Source: Arsenophonus sp052174115
GTDB lineage: Bacteria > Pseudomonadota > Gammaproteobacteria > Enterobacterales > Enterobacteriaceae
Length of the DNA stretch: 64,000 nt
NCBI GenBank assembly: GCA_052174115.1
Contig: JBQMRX010000001.1
Span: 930,001 to 994,000, forward strand
Reading direction: 5' to 3'
The notes beneath the pieces were generated by a model that saw only the letters and a list, made by a program, of their open reading frames with translations, was not told where the DNA came from and searched no databases. The translations under genes were made by a program, and so were the position numbers. Below are positions 29,804 through 39,414 of the stretch, piece by piece (the stretch's first letter is position 1; every line of letters begins with the position of its first letter).

Positions 29804-31567
29804 ATGCGAACAAATTATTGTGGTCATTTAGGAGATTCTTATATTGGACAAAAAGTAACTCTTTGCGGCTGGGTGAATCGTCATCGCAATTTAGGAAAAT
29901 TAATTTTTGTAGATATGAGAGATCGTGAAGGTTTAGTCCAAGTTGTTTTTATACAAAAAAATTCTAATGAACTCTTTAACAAGGCGTTAAATTTACGTAA
30001 TGAATTTTGTATTCAAATTACAGGTATTGTAAAAAAACGTGAGCAAATTAATAAAAAAATATCGACTGGTAATATTGAAATTATTGCAGAATTATTAATT
30101 ATTATTAATTCAGCGGAAATATTACCAATAGATAACAGTCAAGAAAACTCTGAAGAAATTAAATTAAAATATCGATATCTTGATTTAAGACAACCAAAAG
30201 TTGCAATGCGTTTAATAGCACGATCAAAAATTAGTAGTTTTGTTCGTCGTTTTATGGATAAAGAAGGTTTTCTTGATATTGAAACTCCTATTTTAACGAA
30301 AGCAACACCGGAAGGAGCACGTGATTATCTTATTCCAAGTCGTATTTATAAAGGAAAATTTTATGCTCTTCCGCAATCACCGCAACTTTTTAAACAATTA
30401 TTAATGATGTCTGGTTTTGATCGTTATTATCAAATAGGAAAATGTTTTCGCGATGAAGATTTACGTGCTGATCGTCAACCTGAATTTACTCAAATAGATG
30501 TAGAAACCTCTTTTATGACTGCAAATCAAGTTCGTGAAATAATGGAACGTTTAATCAATCATTTATGGAAAGAAAATAAAGGTATTGAGTTGGGAGTTTT
30601 TCCAGTAATAACTTTTTCTGAAGCTATACAGCGTTATGGTTCGGATAAACCAGATTTACGCAATCCTTTAGAATTAATTAATATTACTGATTTAGTTAAG
30701 TTAGTTGATTTTAAAATATTTTCTGAGGCTGCTAATGATCCAAACGGATGTGTAGTTGCACTTTGTGCTCCAGGAGGAGTAACTTTAACGCGTAAATTAT
30801 TAGATAGTTATTCTGAATTTACTGCTATTTATAGTGAAAAAATGTTAACTTGGATTAAAGTTAATTCTCTAAACGTAGATCAAATTGATATTCAAAACCC
30901 AATAGTTAAGTTATTATCAAGAGAAGTAATAATTAATTTATTAATACATACTCAAGCTAAAGAAGGTGATATTTTATTATTTGGATCTGGAAAAAAAAAT
31001 ATTGTTAATGATGCGATGGGGGCTTTACGATTAAAAGTAGGAAATGATTTAAAAATTACAAAAAATGACACTTGGAAGCCATTATGGGTTATTGATTTTC
31101 CAATGTTTAAGGAAGATAAAAATGGAAAAATTAATGCTATGCATCATCCCTTTACTGCACCAAAAGAATTTACTCCAGAACAATTACAAAACAATCCTTT
31201 ATCTGCTATTGCTAATGCTTATGATATGATTATTAATGGTTATGAAGTTGGTAGTGGATCAGTACGAATTCATCATAATAAAATGCAAAAAATTGTTTTT
31301 GAAATTTTAAAAATTAAGAAATCAGATCAAAAAAATAAATTTGGTTTTCTATTAGAAGCATTAAAATATGGTACGCCGCCACACGCTGGTTTAGCTTTTG
31401 GTTTAGATAGACTTGTAATGTTATTAACAGGAACAAAAAATATTCGAGATGTAATTGCATTTCCAAAAACATCTACAGCAACTTGTTTAATGACAGATGC
31501 GCCAAGTGAAATTAATCCAATTTTATTATCAGAGTTATCGATGTCTATTATCAAGAATACTAAATAA
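29804..31567 (+). CDS. aspS: Aspartyl-tRNA synthetase
   Basis: This class IIb synthetase charges tRNA-Asp. The 587 residues (590 in E. coli) comprise an N-terminal OB-fold anticodon-binding domain (VTLCGWVNRHRNLGKLIFVDMRDREG), motif 1 (FLDIETPILTKATPEGARDYLIP), QSPQLFKQLLM, motif 2 (FRDEDLRADRQPEFTQID), the GAD insertion domain, and motif 3 near the end (GLAFGLDRLVMLL). AAAAGGA precedes the ATG. In E. coli nudB, yebC and ruvCAB lie between aspS and znuB; all are gone. Confidence 0.98.
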   Translation: MRTNYCGHLGDSYIGQKVTLCGWVNRHRNLGKLIFVDMRDREGLVQVVFIQKNSNELFNKALNLRNEFCIQITGIVKKREQINKKISTGNIEIIAELLIIINSAEILPIDNSQENSEEIKLKYRYLDLRQPKVAMRLIARSKISSFVRRFMDKEGFLDIETPILTKATPEGARDYLIPSRIYKGKFYALPQSPQLFKQLLMMSGFDRYYQIGKCFRDEDLRADRQPEFTQIDVETSFMTANQVREIMERLINHLWKENKGIELGVFPVITFSEAIQRYGSDKPDLRNPLELINITDLVKLVDFKIFSEAANDPNGCVVALCAPGGVTLTRKLLDSYSEFTAIYSEKMLTWIKVNSLNVDQIDIQNPIVKLLSREVIINLLIHTQAKEGDILLFGSGKKNIVNDAMGALRLKVGNDLKITKNDTWKPLWVIDFPMFKEDKNGKINAMHHPFTAPKEFTPEQLQNNPLSAIANAYDMIINGYEVGSGSVRIHHNKMQKIVFEILKIKKSDQKNKFGFLLEALKYGTPPHAGLAFGLDRLVMLLTGTKNIRDVIAFPKTSTATCLMTDAPSEINPILLSELSMSIIKNTK

Positions 31568-31917
31568 ATATTATAAAATATAAATAGTTATATTACTATT
31601 GTCATTCTTTTTTTATAAGTAATCAAGACGTTAAATATTGATACTACGATATCATGTAAATGCGATGTGATTTGATTTTTATAATCAAATCATTATTATC
31701 AGTAATTTTAAAATAATTAAGATAAAAACTAATCTTTGTTAAAAATAAAAAATAGATATTGATATTATTTAATATCATCAAAGTTAACTCTCTTAAATTA
31801 ACAGTTGTAATTTTATTTTTATATATATTCAGTCATCATTTTTTAAAATAAAAAGAACATTTGATAATTTCTTAATAAAAAACTATAAAATAATTAGTAA
31901 TTAATTTTATTATTAAA
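31568..31917. other. Short spacer between aspS and znuB
   Basis: This 350-base gap replaces several kilobases in E. coli (yebC, ruv genes). It holds a hairpin at 31668-31692 that can serve the converging aspS and znuB transcripts, and a smaller one at 31758-31775. No gene seen. Confidence 0.5.
31668..31692 (+). terminator. Possible aspS terminator
   Basis: Exact 10-bp arms (TGATTTGATT and its complement) around TTTAT, 100 bases after the aspS stop, with two G-C pairs. Only a broken T-run follows. It could work in either direction. Confidence 0.4.
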
Positions 31918-32703
31918 TTAATTTTTTATTTTAAAAAATAAATTTAATACAAATAAAAAACTTAAACAAATCACAACTGATGGTCCTGCTGGTGTATCAT
32001 AATGAGCAGATAAAATTAGTCCAGCTGTCATGGCAATTATACCAATAATAATAGAAGCTATTGCCATTTGTTCTGGTGTTTTAGAAAATTTTCTACAAGT
32101 AGCTGGTGGAATAATTAATAATGATGTAATAATTAAAGCACCAACAAATTTTGTTGCAATACTTATAGTAAGCGCAGTAATCAAAATTAATAACACTTTA
32201 ATTTGTTGTATTTTTATACCATCAATAAAAGCTAAATCTTGATTAATTGTTACTGATAATAAATTACGCCATTGCCAAATAATGATTGAGCAAATAATAA
32301 CAACACTTATCGCAATTGAAAAGATATCTTTAGTTGTTATTGATAATAAATCACCAAATAAATAAGCCATCAAATCAATACGAATACTCGTAATTAAACT
32401 TATAAGTACCAATCCAATTGATAAGATACTATGCGCTATTATACCTAATAAAGTATCAATTTCTAATTCTTGACACTTTTCTAACCAAAATAATAAGATT
32501 GAAAGAATAAGTGTAACAATGATAACAGTATAAAATAAATTAAAATTAAGTAATAAAGAAAAAAAAATACCAAGTAATGAAGTATGAGCAAGAGTATCAC
32601 CAAAATATGACATGCGCCGCAAAATAATAAAAACGCCTAGTGGTCCTGCAATAATAGTTAACAATATGCCAGCTAACCAGCTAGGTAGCAATAATTCAAT
32701 CAT
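31918..32703 (-). CDS. znuB: Zinc ABC transporter permease ZnuB
   Basis: This inner-membrane permease of the ABC-3 metal family carries zinc into the cytoplasm with ZnuA and ZnuC. The 261 residues equal the E. coli length. N-terminal LPSWLAGILLTIIAGPLGVFIILRRMSYFGDTLAHTSLLG matches the family; seven or eight hydrophobic helices follow, including the SLLIIPPATCRKFSKTPEQM region. It lies downstream of znuC on the same strand, separated by 86 bases. Confidence 0.97.
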   Translation of the reverse strand: MIELLLPSWLAGILLTIIAGPLGVFIILRRMSYFGDTLAHTSLLGIFFSLLLNFNLFYTVIIVTLILSILLFWLEKCQELEIDTLLGIIAHSILSIGLVLISLITSIRIDLMAYLFGDLLSITTKDIFSIAISVVIICSIIIWQWRNLLSVTINQDLAFIDGIKIQQIKVLLILITALTISIATKFVGALIITSLLIIPPATCRKFSKTPEQMAIASIIIGIIAMTAGLILSAHYDTPAGPSVVICLSFLFVLNLFFKIKN

Positions 32704-32789
32704 GATTAATAATTTCCTATAAGTTTATCATTAATATGATTTAAATAATCATATTAATGATTATTATGACGGTAACAATAAGTACCTAT

Positions 32790-33461
32790 TTATCTTATTT
32801 TGTGATGACTAAACATAGCAGTAAATTTTGGATTTAAAACTATATCTTCAGGTCGACCAGAACAGAATATTTGTTTATTAATGCAGAGTATTTTATCAGT
32901 TTTTGCCATAACTAAATGAAGATCATGTGAGATCATAAAAATAGCGCAATTTAATTTTGTTCGAATTTTTTCAATTAAATTATATAAAGCAAGTTGAGCA
33001 CTGATATCTAAACCTTGTGTTGGTTCATCTAAAATAAGTAATTGTGGTTGATTAAGTAATGCGCGAGCAAGTAAAATACGTTGAGTTTCACCACCTGATA
33101 GTTTTTGCATTTGTTTCTCAACAAGATGATTTGCGTCAACCTTTTTTAAGGCAGAAATAATATTAGTTGTTTTTATTTTAGGTTTTAATCTCATAAAACA
33201 TTTAACCGTTAAAGGTATTGTAATATTTAATGATAATTTTTGTGGTACATAACCGATACATAATTTTTCTTTACAGATTACTTTTCCTTTATTTGGAATA
33301 ATTAACCCAAGAATTATTTTAGCTAATGTTGATTTACCAGCGCCATTTGGACCTAACAAAGTTAGTATTTCTTTAGAATATAAATCAAAAGAAATATTTT
33401 TAATAATTTGTTGTGAACCATAATTAAAAAAAATATTTTTTAAACTTAATAATGTTTTCAT
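32790..33461 (-). CDS. znuC: Zinc ABC transporter ATP-binding protein ZnuC
   Basis: This is the ATPase of the ZnuABC importer. Walker A is LLGPNGAGKST, the Q-loop region is GYVPQKLSL, the signature is LSGGETQR, Walker B is LLILDEPTQGLD, and the switch is MISHDLH. The start at 33461 (MKTLLSLKNI) aligns with E. coli; the frame runs 17 codons further upstream, but that would cross the divergent znuA control region. About 223 residues against 251 in E. coli: the C-terminal histidine-rich tail is missing and the protein ends MFSHHKIR. Confidence 0.97.
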   Translation of the reverse strand: MKTLLSLKNIFFNYGSQQIIKNISFDLYSKEILTLLGPNGAGKSTLAKIILGLIIPNKGKVICKEKLCIGYVPQKLSLNITIPLTVKCFMRLKPKIKTTNIISALKKVDANHLVEKQMQKLSGGETQRILLARALLNQPQLLILDEPTQGLDISAQLALYNLIEKIRTKLNCAIFMISHDLHLVMAKTDKILCINKQIFCSGRPEDIVLNPKFTAMFSHHKIR

Positions 33462-33486
33462 AATAAATAATTCTTGTAGATTTATT

Positions 33487-33509
33487 AAAACGTTATAATA
33501 TAACATTAT
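33487..33509. promoter_or_regulatory. Zur-type operator between znuC and znuA
   Basis: The palindromic core GTTATA-A-TATAAC (33492-33504) lies within a 23-base site that matches the enterobacterial Zur consensus (GAAATGTTATAnTATAACATTTC) at about 18 of 22 defined positions. It sits in the 76-base divergent region between the znuC and znuA starts, exactly where E. coli has its Zur operator. Zur with zinc would repress both transcripts. The zur gene is not in this window. Confidence 0.8.
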
Positions 33510-33537
33510 CAAAATTAGTCTATGAAAACTATTACTT

Positions 33538-34488
33538 ATGATACTTAAAACAAAAAATATTGAAAATTATGTGAAAAAATGTATTAAAGCTGGTTTTTTA
33601 TTTAGTTTTTTGTCTACTAGCTATGCTGATGTTATTGTTTCAATTCGTCCATTAGGTTTTATTGCTGCGGCTATTACTAATGGTATTGTTGATTTGAAAA
33701 TATTAATACCTGATGGTATTTCACCTCACCATTATTCTTTAAAACCATCTGATCTAAAAAAGATTAAAACTGCTGATCTTTTTATTTGGATTGGATCAAA
33801 TATGGAAACTTTTTTAAAGAAACCATTAGAAAAATTACCTACTCAAAAACAGATCTCATTAATTGATGTTTTAGCTATAAAAAAATTTTTATTGAAAACT
33901 AATAATTATAATATGCAAATAAATAATAGAAACACTGATGATAATTATTATAATTTTTATCATAATCATTATTTATATAATAAATATAATATGCATATCT
34001 GGTTATCGCCAGATATTGCACGTGTTATTGCTAATATTATTTACCATAGATTAATTTATTTATATCCTAAATATAAAAAAAAATTAGATGAAAACCTTCA
34101 TAAATTTGAAGAAAAATTAACGCAAACTGATAAAAATATTGCTAAAATGTTAAAGTCGGTTGAAAATAAGCAATATTTTGTTTTTCATAATGCCTATGAT
34201 TATTTTGAAAAACGTTATCATTTAGCTTCATTAGGTTATTTTACTATTAATCCTATCATTCAGCCAGGCGCTAAAAAAATATATCAAATAAGAACAATAT
34301 TAACTCAAAAAAAAATAGTTTGTATTTTTATTGAACCACAATTCAGATCAGCTCTTATAAAAAATACCAATGTACAAATAGGTATATTAGATCCATTAGG
34401 TAGCGGTATTAAGTTAAGTAAAGATAGTTATATGGAATTTTTAACAGTGTTATCTAATCAATTTAAGAGTTGCCTAGATAAAAACTAG
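33538..34488 (+). CDS. znuA: Zinc-binding periplasmic protein ZnuA
   Basis: This zinc-capture protein of the cluster A-I (SBP_bac_9) family hands zinc to ZnuBC. The 316 residues begin with a hydrophobic signal (KAGFLFSFLSTSYADV). Zinc-ligand regions are DGISPHHYSLKPSD, NMHIWLSPDIAR, FVFHNAYDYFEKRY and IEPQFRSALI, so all expected ligand positions are present. The charged histidine-rich loop near residues 120-150 has become Asn/Tyr-rich (see findings). znuA is divergent from znuCB, with mepM 14 bases downstream. Confidence 0.96.
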   Translation: MILKTKNIENYVKKCIKAGFLFSFLSTSYADVIVSIRPLGFIAAAITNGIVDLKILIPDGISPHHYSLKPSDLKKIKTADLFIWIGSNMETFLKKPLEKLPTQKQISLIDVLAIKKFLLKTNNYNMQINNRNTDDNYYNFYHNHYLYNKYNMHIWLSPDIARVIANIIYHRLIYLYPKYKKKLDENLHKFEEKLTQTDKNIAKMLKSVENKQYFVFHNAYDYFEKRYHLASLGYFTINPIIQPGAKKIYQIRTILTQKKIVCIFIEPQFRSALIKNTNVQIGILDPLGSGIKLSKDSYMEFLTVLSNQFKSCLDKN

Positions 34489-34502
34489 AAGGAATTTAAT
34501 AC

Positions 34503-35855
34503 GTGCAGCAGATGACAAAAACTATTGTTCAGGTATATGGCAGTCTACCTAAACCACATAAAATTATGCTAAGCACATTAACTGTAGTGACATTAGCTAT
34601 TATAATTTGGCATCCAATTATTACTCAACTATATGATAAAAATAAAAATATTTTAGAAGAATTGCCAATAAATAGAGATATTATTATCAGAAAAGATAAT
34701 AATAAAAAAAATATTAATCAGATAGATAACTCAGATACTGATAATATTATTACTGATAATAATGAACAATTACCAGATGAAGGAATAATTGATAAAGATA
34801 GTACTGATAAATTTGATGAGCATATTGTTTCAAACGGCGATAATTTGATTAGTATTTTAACTCAGTATGATTTAGATACTAGTGATATTTTAGAGCTTGC
34901 TAATCAACATGAAATTTTACGTAATTTACAAATAGGGCAGACATTAAGTTGGGAATTGAATAAAGATGGAAAATTACAAGTATTAATATGGATTATTTCG
35001 CAACGCGAAACACGAATCTATACTCGACAAGAAAAATCTAATGTTTTTAATGAAGAAAAACGAATTCGTCAAGGTATTTGGTCTGATAAAATTATACAAG
35101 GTAAAATTAATGATAATTTTACTTCTAGTGCAATTAATGCAGGGTTAACATATAATGAAGCACATGAAGTATCTAAAGCATTACAATGGCAAATTGATTT
35201 ACGTAAACTAAAATCTGGCGATAAATTTTCGCTCTTATTAAGTCGTGAAATGATTGATGGTCATAATAAACAGAGTCGATTATTAAGTGTTCATTTATTA
35301 ACTAATGGTAAAAATTACTATGTTTTTCGAGCAAAAAATGGCCTTTATTATGATAGTGAAGCCAATGGTTTAGGACAAGGTTTTTTACGTTACCCTACAA
35401 CTAAAATTTTTAGAGTTTCTTCATATTTTAGTTTACATCGTATAAATCCTATAACTGGACGTCGTACTCCTCATCAAGGAGTAGATTTTTCAATGCCTAT
35501 CGGAACAACGATAGTATCAGTTGGTGATGGTGAAGTTATTGTAGCAAAATATAGTGAAATGGCTGGTAATTTTATTGCTATTCGCCATAGCCATCAGTAT
35601 ATCACTCGTTATATGCATTTACGTAAATTATTAGTTAAAGTTGGTCAGAAAGTAAAAAAAAATGAACGAATTGCATTATCAGGTAATACAGGACGCACTA
35701 CTGGACCTCATCTTCATTATGAGTTATGGTTTAATCGGCGAGCAGTTAATCCATTAACTGCTAATTTACCTTATTCTGAACGATTAACGGGTAAAGATCG
35801 TAAACTCTTTTTAGCGTCAATTAAAGAAAATAAACTAAAAATGGTAATTAATTAA
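34503..35855 (+). CDS. mepM: Murein DD-endopeptidase MepM (YebA)
   Basis: This enzyme cleaves D-Ala-mDAP cross-links to allow cell-wall expansion. The 450 residues have an N-terminal membrane anchor (about 20-41), a LysM/OapA-like domain (HIVSNGDNLISILTQY), and a C-terminal M23 peptidase with the zinc motifs HQGVDFSM and GPHLHYELW. It starts at GTG (34503), where MQQ aligns with E. coli MepM and GAAGGAA is placed correctly; the ATG three codons later is less likely. The region after the membrane anchor is highly Asn/Asp/Ile-rich. It is probably cotranscribed with znuA, as in E. coli. Confidence 0.96.
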   Translation: MQQMTKTIVQVYGSLPKPHKIMLSTLTVVTLAIIIWHPIITQLYDKNKNILEELPINRDIIIRKDNNKKNINQIDNSDTDNIITDNNEQLPDEGIIDKDSTDKFDEHIVSNGDNLISILTQYDLDTSDILELANQHEILRNLQIGQTLSWELNKDGKLQVLIWIISQRETRIYTRQEKSNVFNEEKRIRQGIWSDKIIQGKINDNFTSSAINAGLTYNEAHEVSKALQWQIDLRKLKSGDKFSLLLSREMIDGHNKQSRLLSVHLLTNGKNYYVFRAKNGLYYDSEANGLGQGFLRYPTTKIFRVSSYFSLHRINPITGRRTPHQGVDFSMPIGTTIVSVGDGEVIVAKYSEMAGNFIAIRHSHQYITRYMHLRKLLVKVGQKVKKNERIALSGNTGRTTGPHLHYELWFNRRAVNPLTANLPYSERLTGKDRKLFLASIKENKLKMVIN

Positions 35856-35882
35856 TATTATTTAAAATTAATAATATTAATT
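35850..35882 (+). terminator. Possible znuA-mepM terminator
   Basis: Exact 13-bp A/T arms (35850-35862 and 35870-35882) with a 7-base loop overlap the mepM stop codon. There are no G-C pairs, so the call is weak. Confidence 0.3.
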
Positions 35883-36789
35883 GATAAAAATTGAATATAA
35901 ACAATAAATTTTATTATATTTATTTATATTAGTAGATTTAATAAATTATATATTATATATTTTAAACTAAAAAATATTATTAAGTAAATTAGTTTTAATG
36001 TTATGATTTTAATATAATAAAAAGTTATAATATTTATTTAAAAAATTATTTATATTCAATATATCTAAATATTAAAATTATTATAAATTTTTAATGTTAA
36101 TTAATTTAATTCTTTATTAATCTAACTATTTTTATAAATAAAAATTAATTTATATTTAATTAATCTGTTAAATTATTATTTATTTTAATAAATTTCTTTT
36201 ATTATTTCATATTTATTAATATATCATATTAATATTAAAGTAGTAATCTAATTAAATTAAATTTTTTTATTTTATTAAATAATAAATTTTATTTTTAACT
36301 TTAATTTTAAAATATTATGATTTTATTAAAATAAAACTAAAATAAAAATATTTTAATTAAAATAAAATAATATTTTATTAATTATCATATTAAGAGGATT
36401 ATATTTACATATAATTTATTTAATTATTATTTATAAATATTTTTTATTTTTACAAACAATATAATTTTTTTATAAATAAATTTAATAATAAATTATATTA
36501 TTAAATTTAGTTTTAACAAAAAATAATAGATAATAAATAGTATTTAAAACTATTTAACTATACTTGAATTAATTTTTACTATAAAATAAAAAATTTATAG
36601 TAAAAAATAAAAAAAATTATTTATCAAAATATAATTATATTAATTAAATATTTAATTTTAAAATTATTAAAATAATATATGAGTAAAAAAGAATTATAAT
36701 TAAATTATAAAAACAATTAAAATAATGATAATATTTATTATAAATAAAAATAATTATTTATAATGAGATTAAATATTTATACTCTAAAA
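35883..36789. other. Gene-sized AT desert where lpxM would lie
   Basis: E. coli has lpxM (about 0.97 kb) between mepM and pykA, in the direction of mepM. The gap here is 0.93 kb. I cannot recognise any LpxM codons; the inference rests on place and size only. Confidence 0.4.
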
Positions 36790-38226
36790 TTATTCAATTT
36801 TTAATATTCGACATGTATTAGTGCTACCAATTCGACCCATTTGATCGCCTTGTGTAACTAATACTAAGTCATTTTTTTTAATATATTTTTTTTCAAGTAG
36901 ACATTGAATAGCATTTTTAACAGAACTAGTTGTGTTAGTCTCTTTATTACAATAAATAGGGGTTACGCCACGATAAAGTGCGCACTGATTTAATGTTTTT
37001 TCATGAGAAGAAATCGAAAATATTGGTAAACCTGAGCTAATTCGAGAGATAATACAAGCAGTACGTCCTGATTCTGTCATTGTAATAATTGCTTTTACTC
37101 CTTTTAAATGATTAGTTGCATACATAGCTGACATTGCTATTGCTTCTTCAATGCTATCGAATAAATCATTAAAGTGATATTTTTCTGTATTAATACTAGT
37201 CATTTTTTCTGCTCCAAGACAAACTCGAGCCATAGCTTCTACTGTTTCAGCAGGATATTGACCTGTAGCCGTTTCAGCAGACAACATAACAGCATCAGTA
37301 CCATCTAATACAGCATTAGCGACATCCATCACTTCAGCTCTAGTTGGCATTGGGTTAGTAATCATCGACTCCATCATCTGCGTTGCAGTAATAACAACTC
37401 GATTAAGTTGACGAGCTCTGCGTATCAGTTTTTTTTGTATACCGACTAGTTCTGGATCACCGATCTCAACGCCAAGATCACCACGAGCAATCATAACTAC
37501 ATCTGATGCTAAAATAATTTCATCAATAATTTTATCATTAGCAACCGCTTCAGCTCGTTCTATTTTAGCTACAATCTTACAGTTACAACCAGCTTCATGA
37601 GCTTGTCGACGAGTATAATTTAAATCTTCTGCTGAGCGTGGAAAAGAAACCGCTAAATAATCAACACCGATTTTAGCTGCAGTCAAAATATCTATTTTAT
37701 CTTTTTCTGTTAATGTATTTGCAGATAAGCCACCACCAAGTTTATTAATTCCTTTATTATTTGATAATTCTCCGCCTATAATCACTTCAGTTAAAATTTG
37801 ATAATTTTTTACTGTTAGTACTTTTAATTGAATACGTCCATCATCAAGCAAAAGAATATCATCTAATGTTACATCACTAATTAAATCTTTATAGTTAATA
37901 CCTACTTTTTCTTTATTACCTTCTCTTAAATTAGCGTCTAATATAAATTTATCACCAATATGAAGAAAAATTTTTCCTTCTTTAAATGTTGAAATACGAA
38001 TTTTAGGTCCTTGTAAATCACCAAGAATAGCAACATGTTGTGCTAAAGATTTTGCAAGTTTACGTACTTTTTTTGCACGTTGTAAATGATCTTCTATTGA
38101 ACCATGAGAAAAGTTTAATCGAACAACATTTGCTCCTGCTTTAATTACTTTTTCTAAATTATTATTACGATCGGTTACAGGACCAAGAGTAGTAACAATT
38201 TTTGTTCTTCTAAGTCGTCTTGACAT
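36790..38226 (-). CDS. pykA: Pyruvate kinase II
   Basis: It converts phosphoenolpyruvate and ADP to pyruvate and ATP. The start MSRRLRRTKIVTTLGP at 38226 and the 478-residue length identify PykA rather than PykF (MKKTKIVCTIGP); the frame is open 32 codons further upstream, but that part has no homology and is ignored. Active-site segments include NFSHGS, LGDLQGPKIR, KIERAEA, ARGDLGVEIG, TATQMMESM and RAEVMDVANAVLDGTDA. pykF, next to lpp in E. coli, is absent there (52585-54290), so PykA may be the only pyruvate kinase. Confidence 0.97.
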   Translation of the reverse strand: MSRRLRRTKIVTTLGPVTDRNNNLEKVIKAGANVVRLNFSHGSIEDHLQRAKKVRKLAKSLAQHVAILGDLQGPKIRISTFKEGKIFLHIGDKFILDANLREGNKEKVGINYKDLISDVTLDDILLLDDGRIQLKVLTVKNYQILTEVIIGGELSNNKGINKLGGGLSANTLTEKDKIDILTAAKIGVDYLAVSFPRSAEDLNYTRRQAHEAGCNCKIVAKIERAEAVANDKIIDEIILASDVVMIARGDLGVEIGDPELVGIQKKLIRRARQLNRVVITATQMMESMITNPMPTRAEVMDVANAVLDGTDAVMLSAETATGQYPAETVEAMARVCLGAEKMTSINTEKYHFNDLFDSIEEAIAMSAMYATNHLKGVKAIITMTESGRTACIISRISSGLPIFSISSHEKTLNQCALYRGVTPIYCNKETNTTSSVKNAIQCLLEKKYIKKNDLVLVTQGDQMGRIGSTNTCRILKIE

Positions 38227-38499
38227 TTGTGACTCCATTAATTCATTAAGATTAGTATTAATTGATAGGTTATTATATAAAAATGAAATTAATCCCTTTA
38301 TAAAAATATATTGCTGTATCATTTAATAAACTTAAATGTAGAAGATGTTTTTATTATAAAACAAAAAATTATAGTTCATTGAGGTTGATTAGTTTTATTA
38401 ATATAAATAATACTATATTTTAGCAGGATATCTATTATGTAATATACCTTTTAAATAATTTAAATTATCAATAATTTTTATTATTGTTATAAATTAAAA

Positions 38500-39376
38500 T
38501 TAGTTATTAACATATTATTTATTAATATTAATTATGTGATAATGATCTACTATTAACTTATTATACTCATATAAATTATTAGTATATTTAATGTATATTA
38601 ATTATCGTAAATTTAAGTGTTATTTAAATAAAAAAGAAGAATTTATAGGAGTAATATAATAATAAATATAAAGTTTAAATAAATTTAATTTGATTTAATT
38701 AAGTTTTTAATGTTTTATATATGATAAATAAAATTATAAATTTTAATCTAATAGTTAATAAAACATATATATTATGTTATAATATAACATCATCAAAATA
38801 AACACTATTATTTTAAAATAAAAATTACTTATACCCAATCATAAATAATCAAATAATTCTTGATAAAAAGAATAAACTAAAAAGAAGTAATCTTCTTTTT
38901 TATGACTCAACAATTATACAGTATAATTAATCATTCTGATATTTAAGTTTTTATAAAAATTTAAATTATAATTAAAATACTAATATAAATAATTTTTATT
39001 GTTTTAATATTGAGTTAATAATTTTAGCTTCCAATATACCAATATATTTAAATTTATTATTTATTAATCAAATATTTCATGTTGAAAATTATCTATTTTA
39101 TTAATAAGTCTAAATATAAAAAATTTTTACTTAAGTTAAAATATATTACGTATTTTCTTTAATCGGTAATAAAAATAAATTATTAACTGAATTTCTATTA
39201 AAATATGAGCAATCCATAATTCATTTTTATTTTAATTTAATAAATATGAAAAGTTAAAAATTATGTATAAGTAATTAAATTTTTATGGATTATTTTTAAA
39301 TAATAAAATATATGGATTTTATTTACTTTGTTGAGTCAAAAGAGATACATTATTTTTTTTCGATTGAATTTATCAT
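38500..39376 (-). pseudogene. hexR: Decayed hexR regulator gene
   Basis: In E. coli hexR lies between pykA and zwf, divergent from zwf. The 1.19-kb gap has room for its 0.87 kb. A minus-strand ATG at 39376 gives MINSIEKK (HexR MNMLEKIQ). At 38806-38777 the minus strand reads SVYFDDVIL followed by a stop, matching HexR VVYSDDIVLQ in the SIS sugar-binding domain; the stop is one base from a glutamine codon. The frame is otherwise broken. Boundaries are approximate. Confidence 0.5.
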
Positions 39377-39414
39377 GATGTTATAAAACTTATATTTAAA
39401 GAGAATACAATATT

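Noticed and set aside
38227..38322. A 32-residue N-terminal extension of PykA.
   Set aside because: The extension is AT-rich and unrelated to pyruvate kinase; MSRRLRRTK at 38226 is the family start.
38774..38790. A perfect Zur-box-like palindrome, ATGTTATAATATAACAT, between pykA and zwf.
   Set aside because: It coincides with codons that align with HexR (DDVIL-stop for DDIVLQ) inside the hexR fossil, and no zinc-related gene lies near. I take the resemblance as an accident of decay, although the match itself is better than that of the real znu operator.
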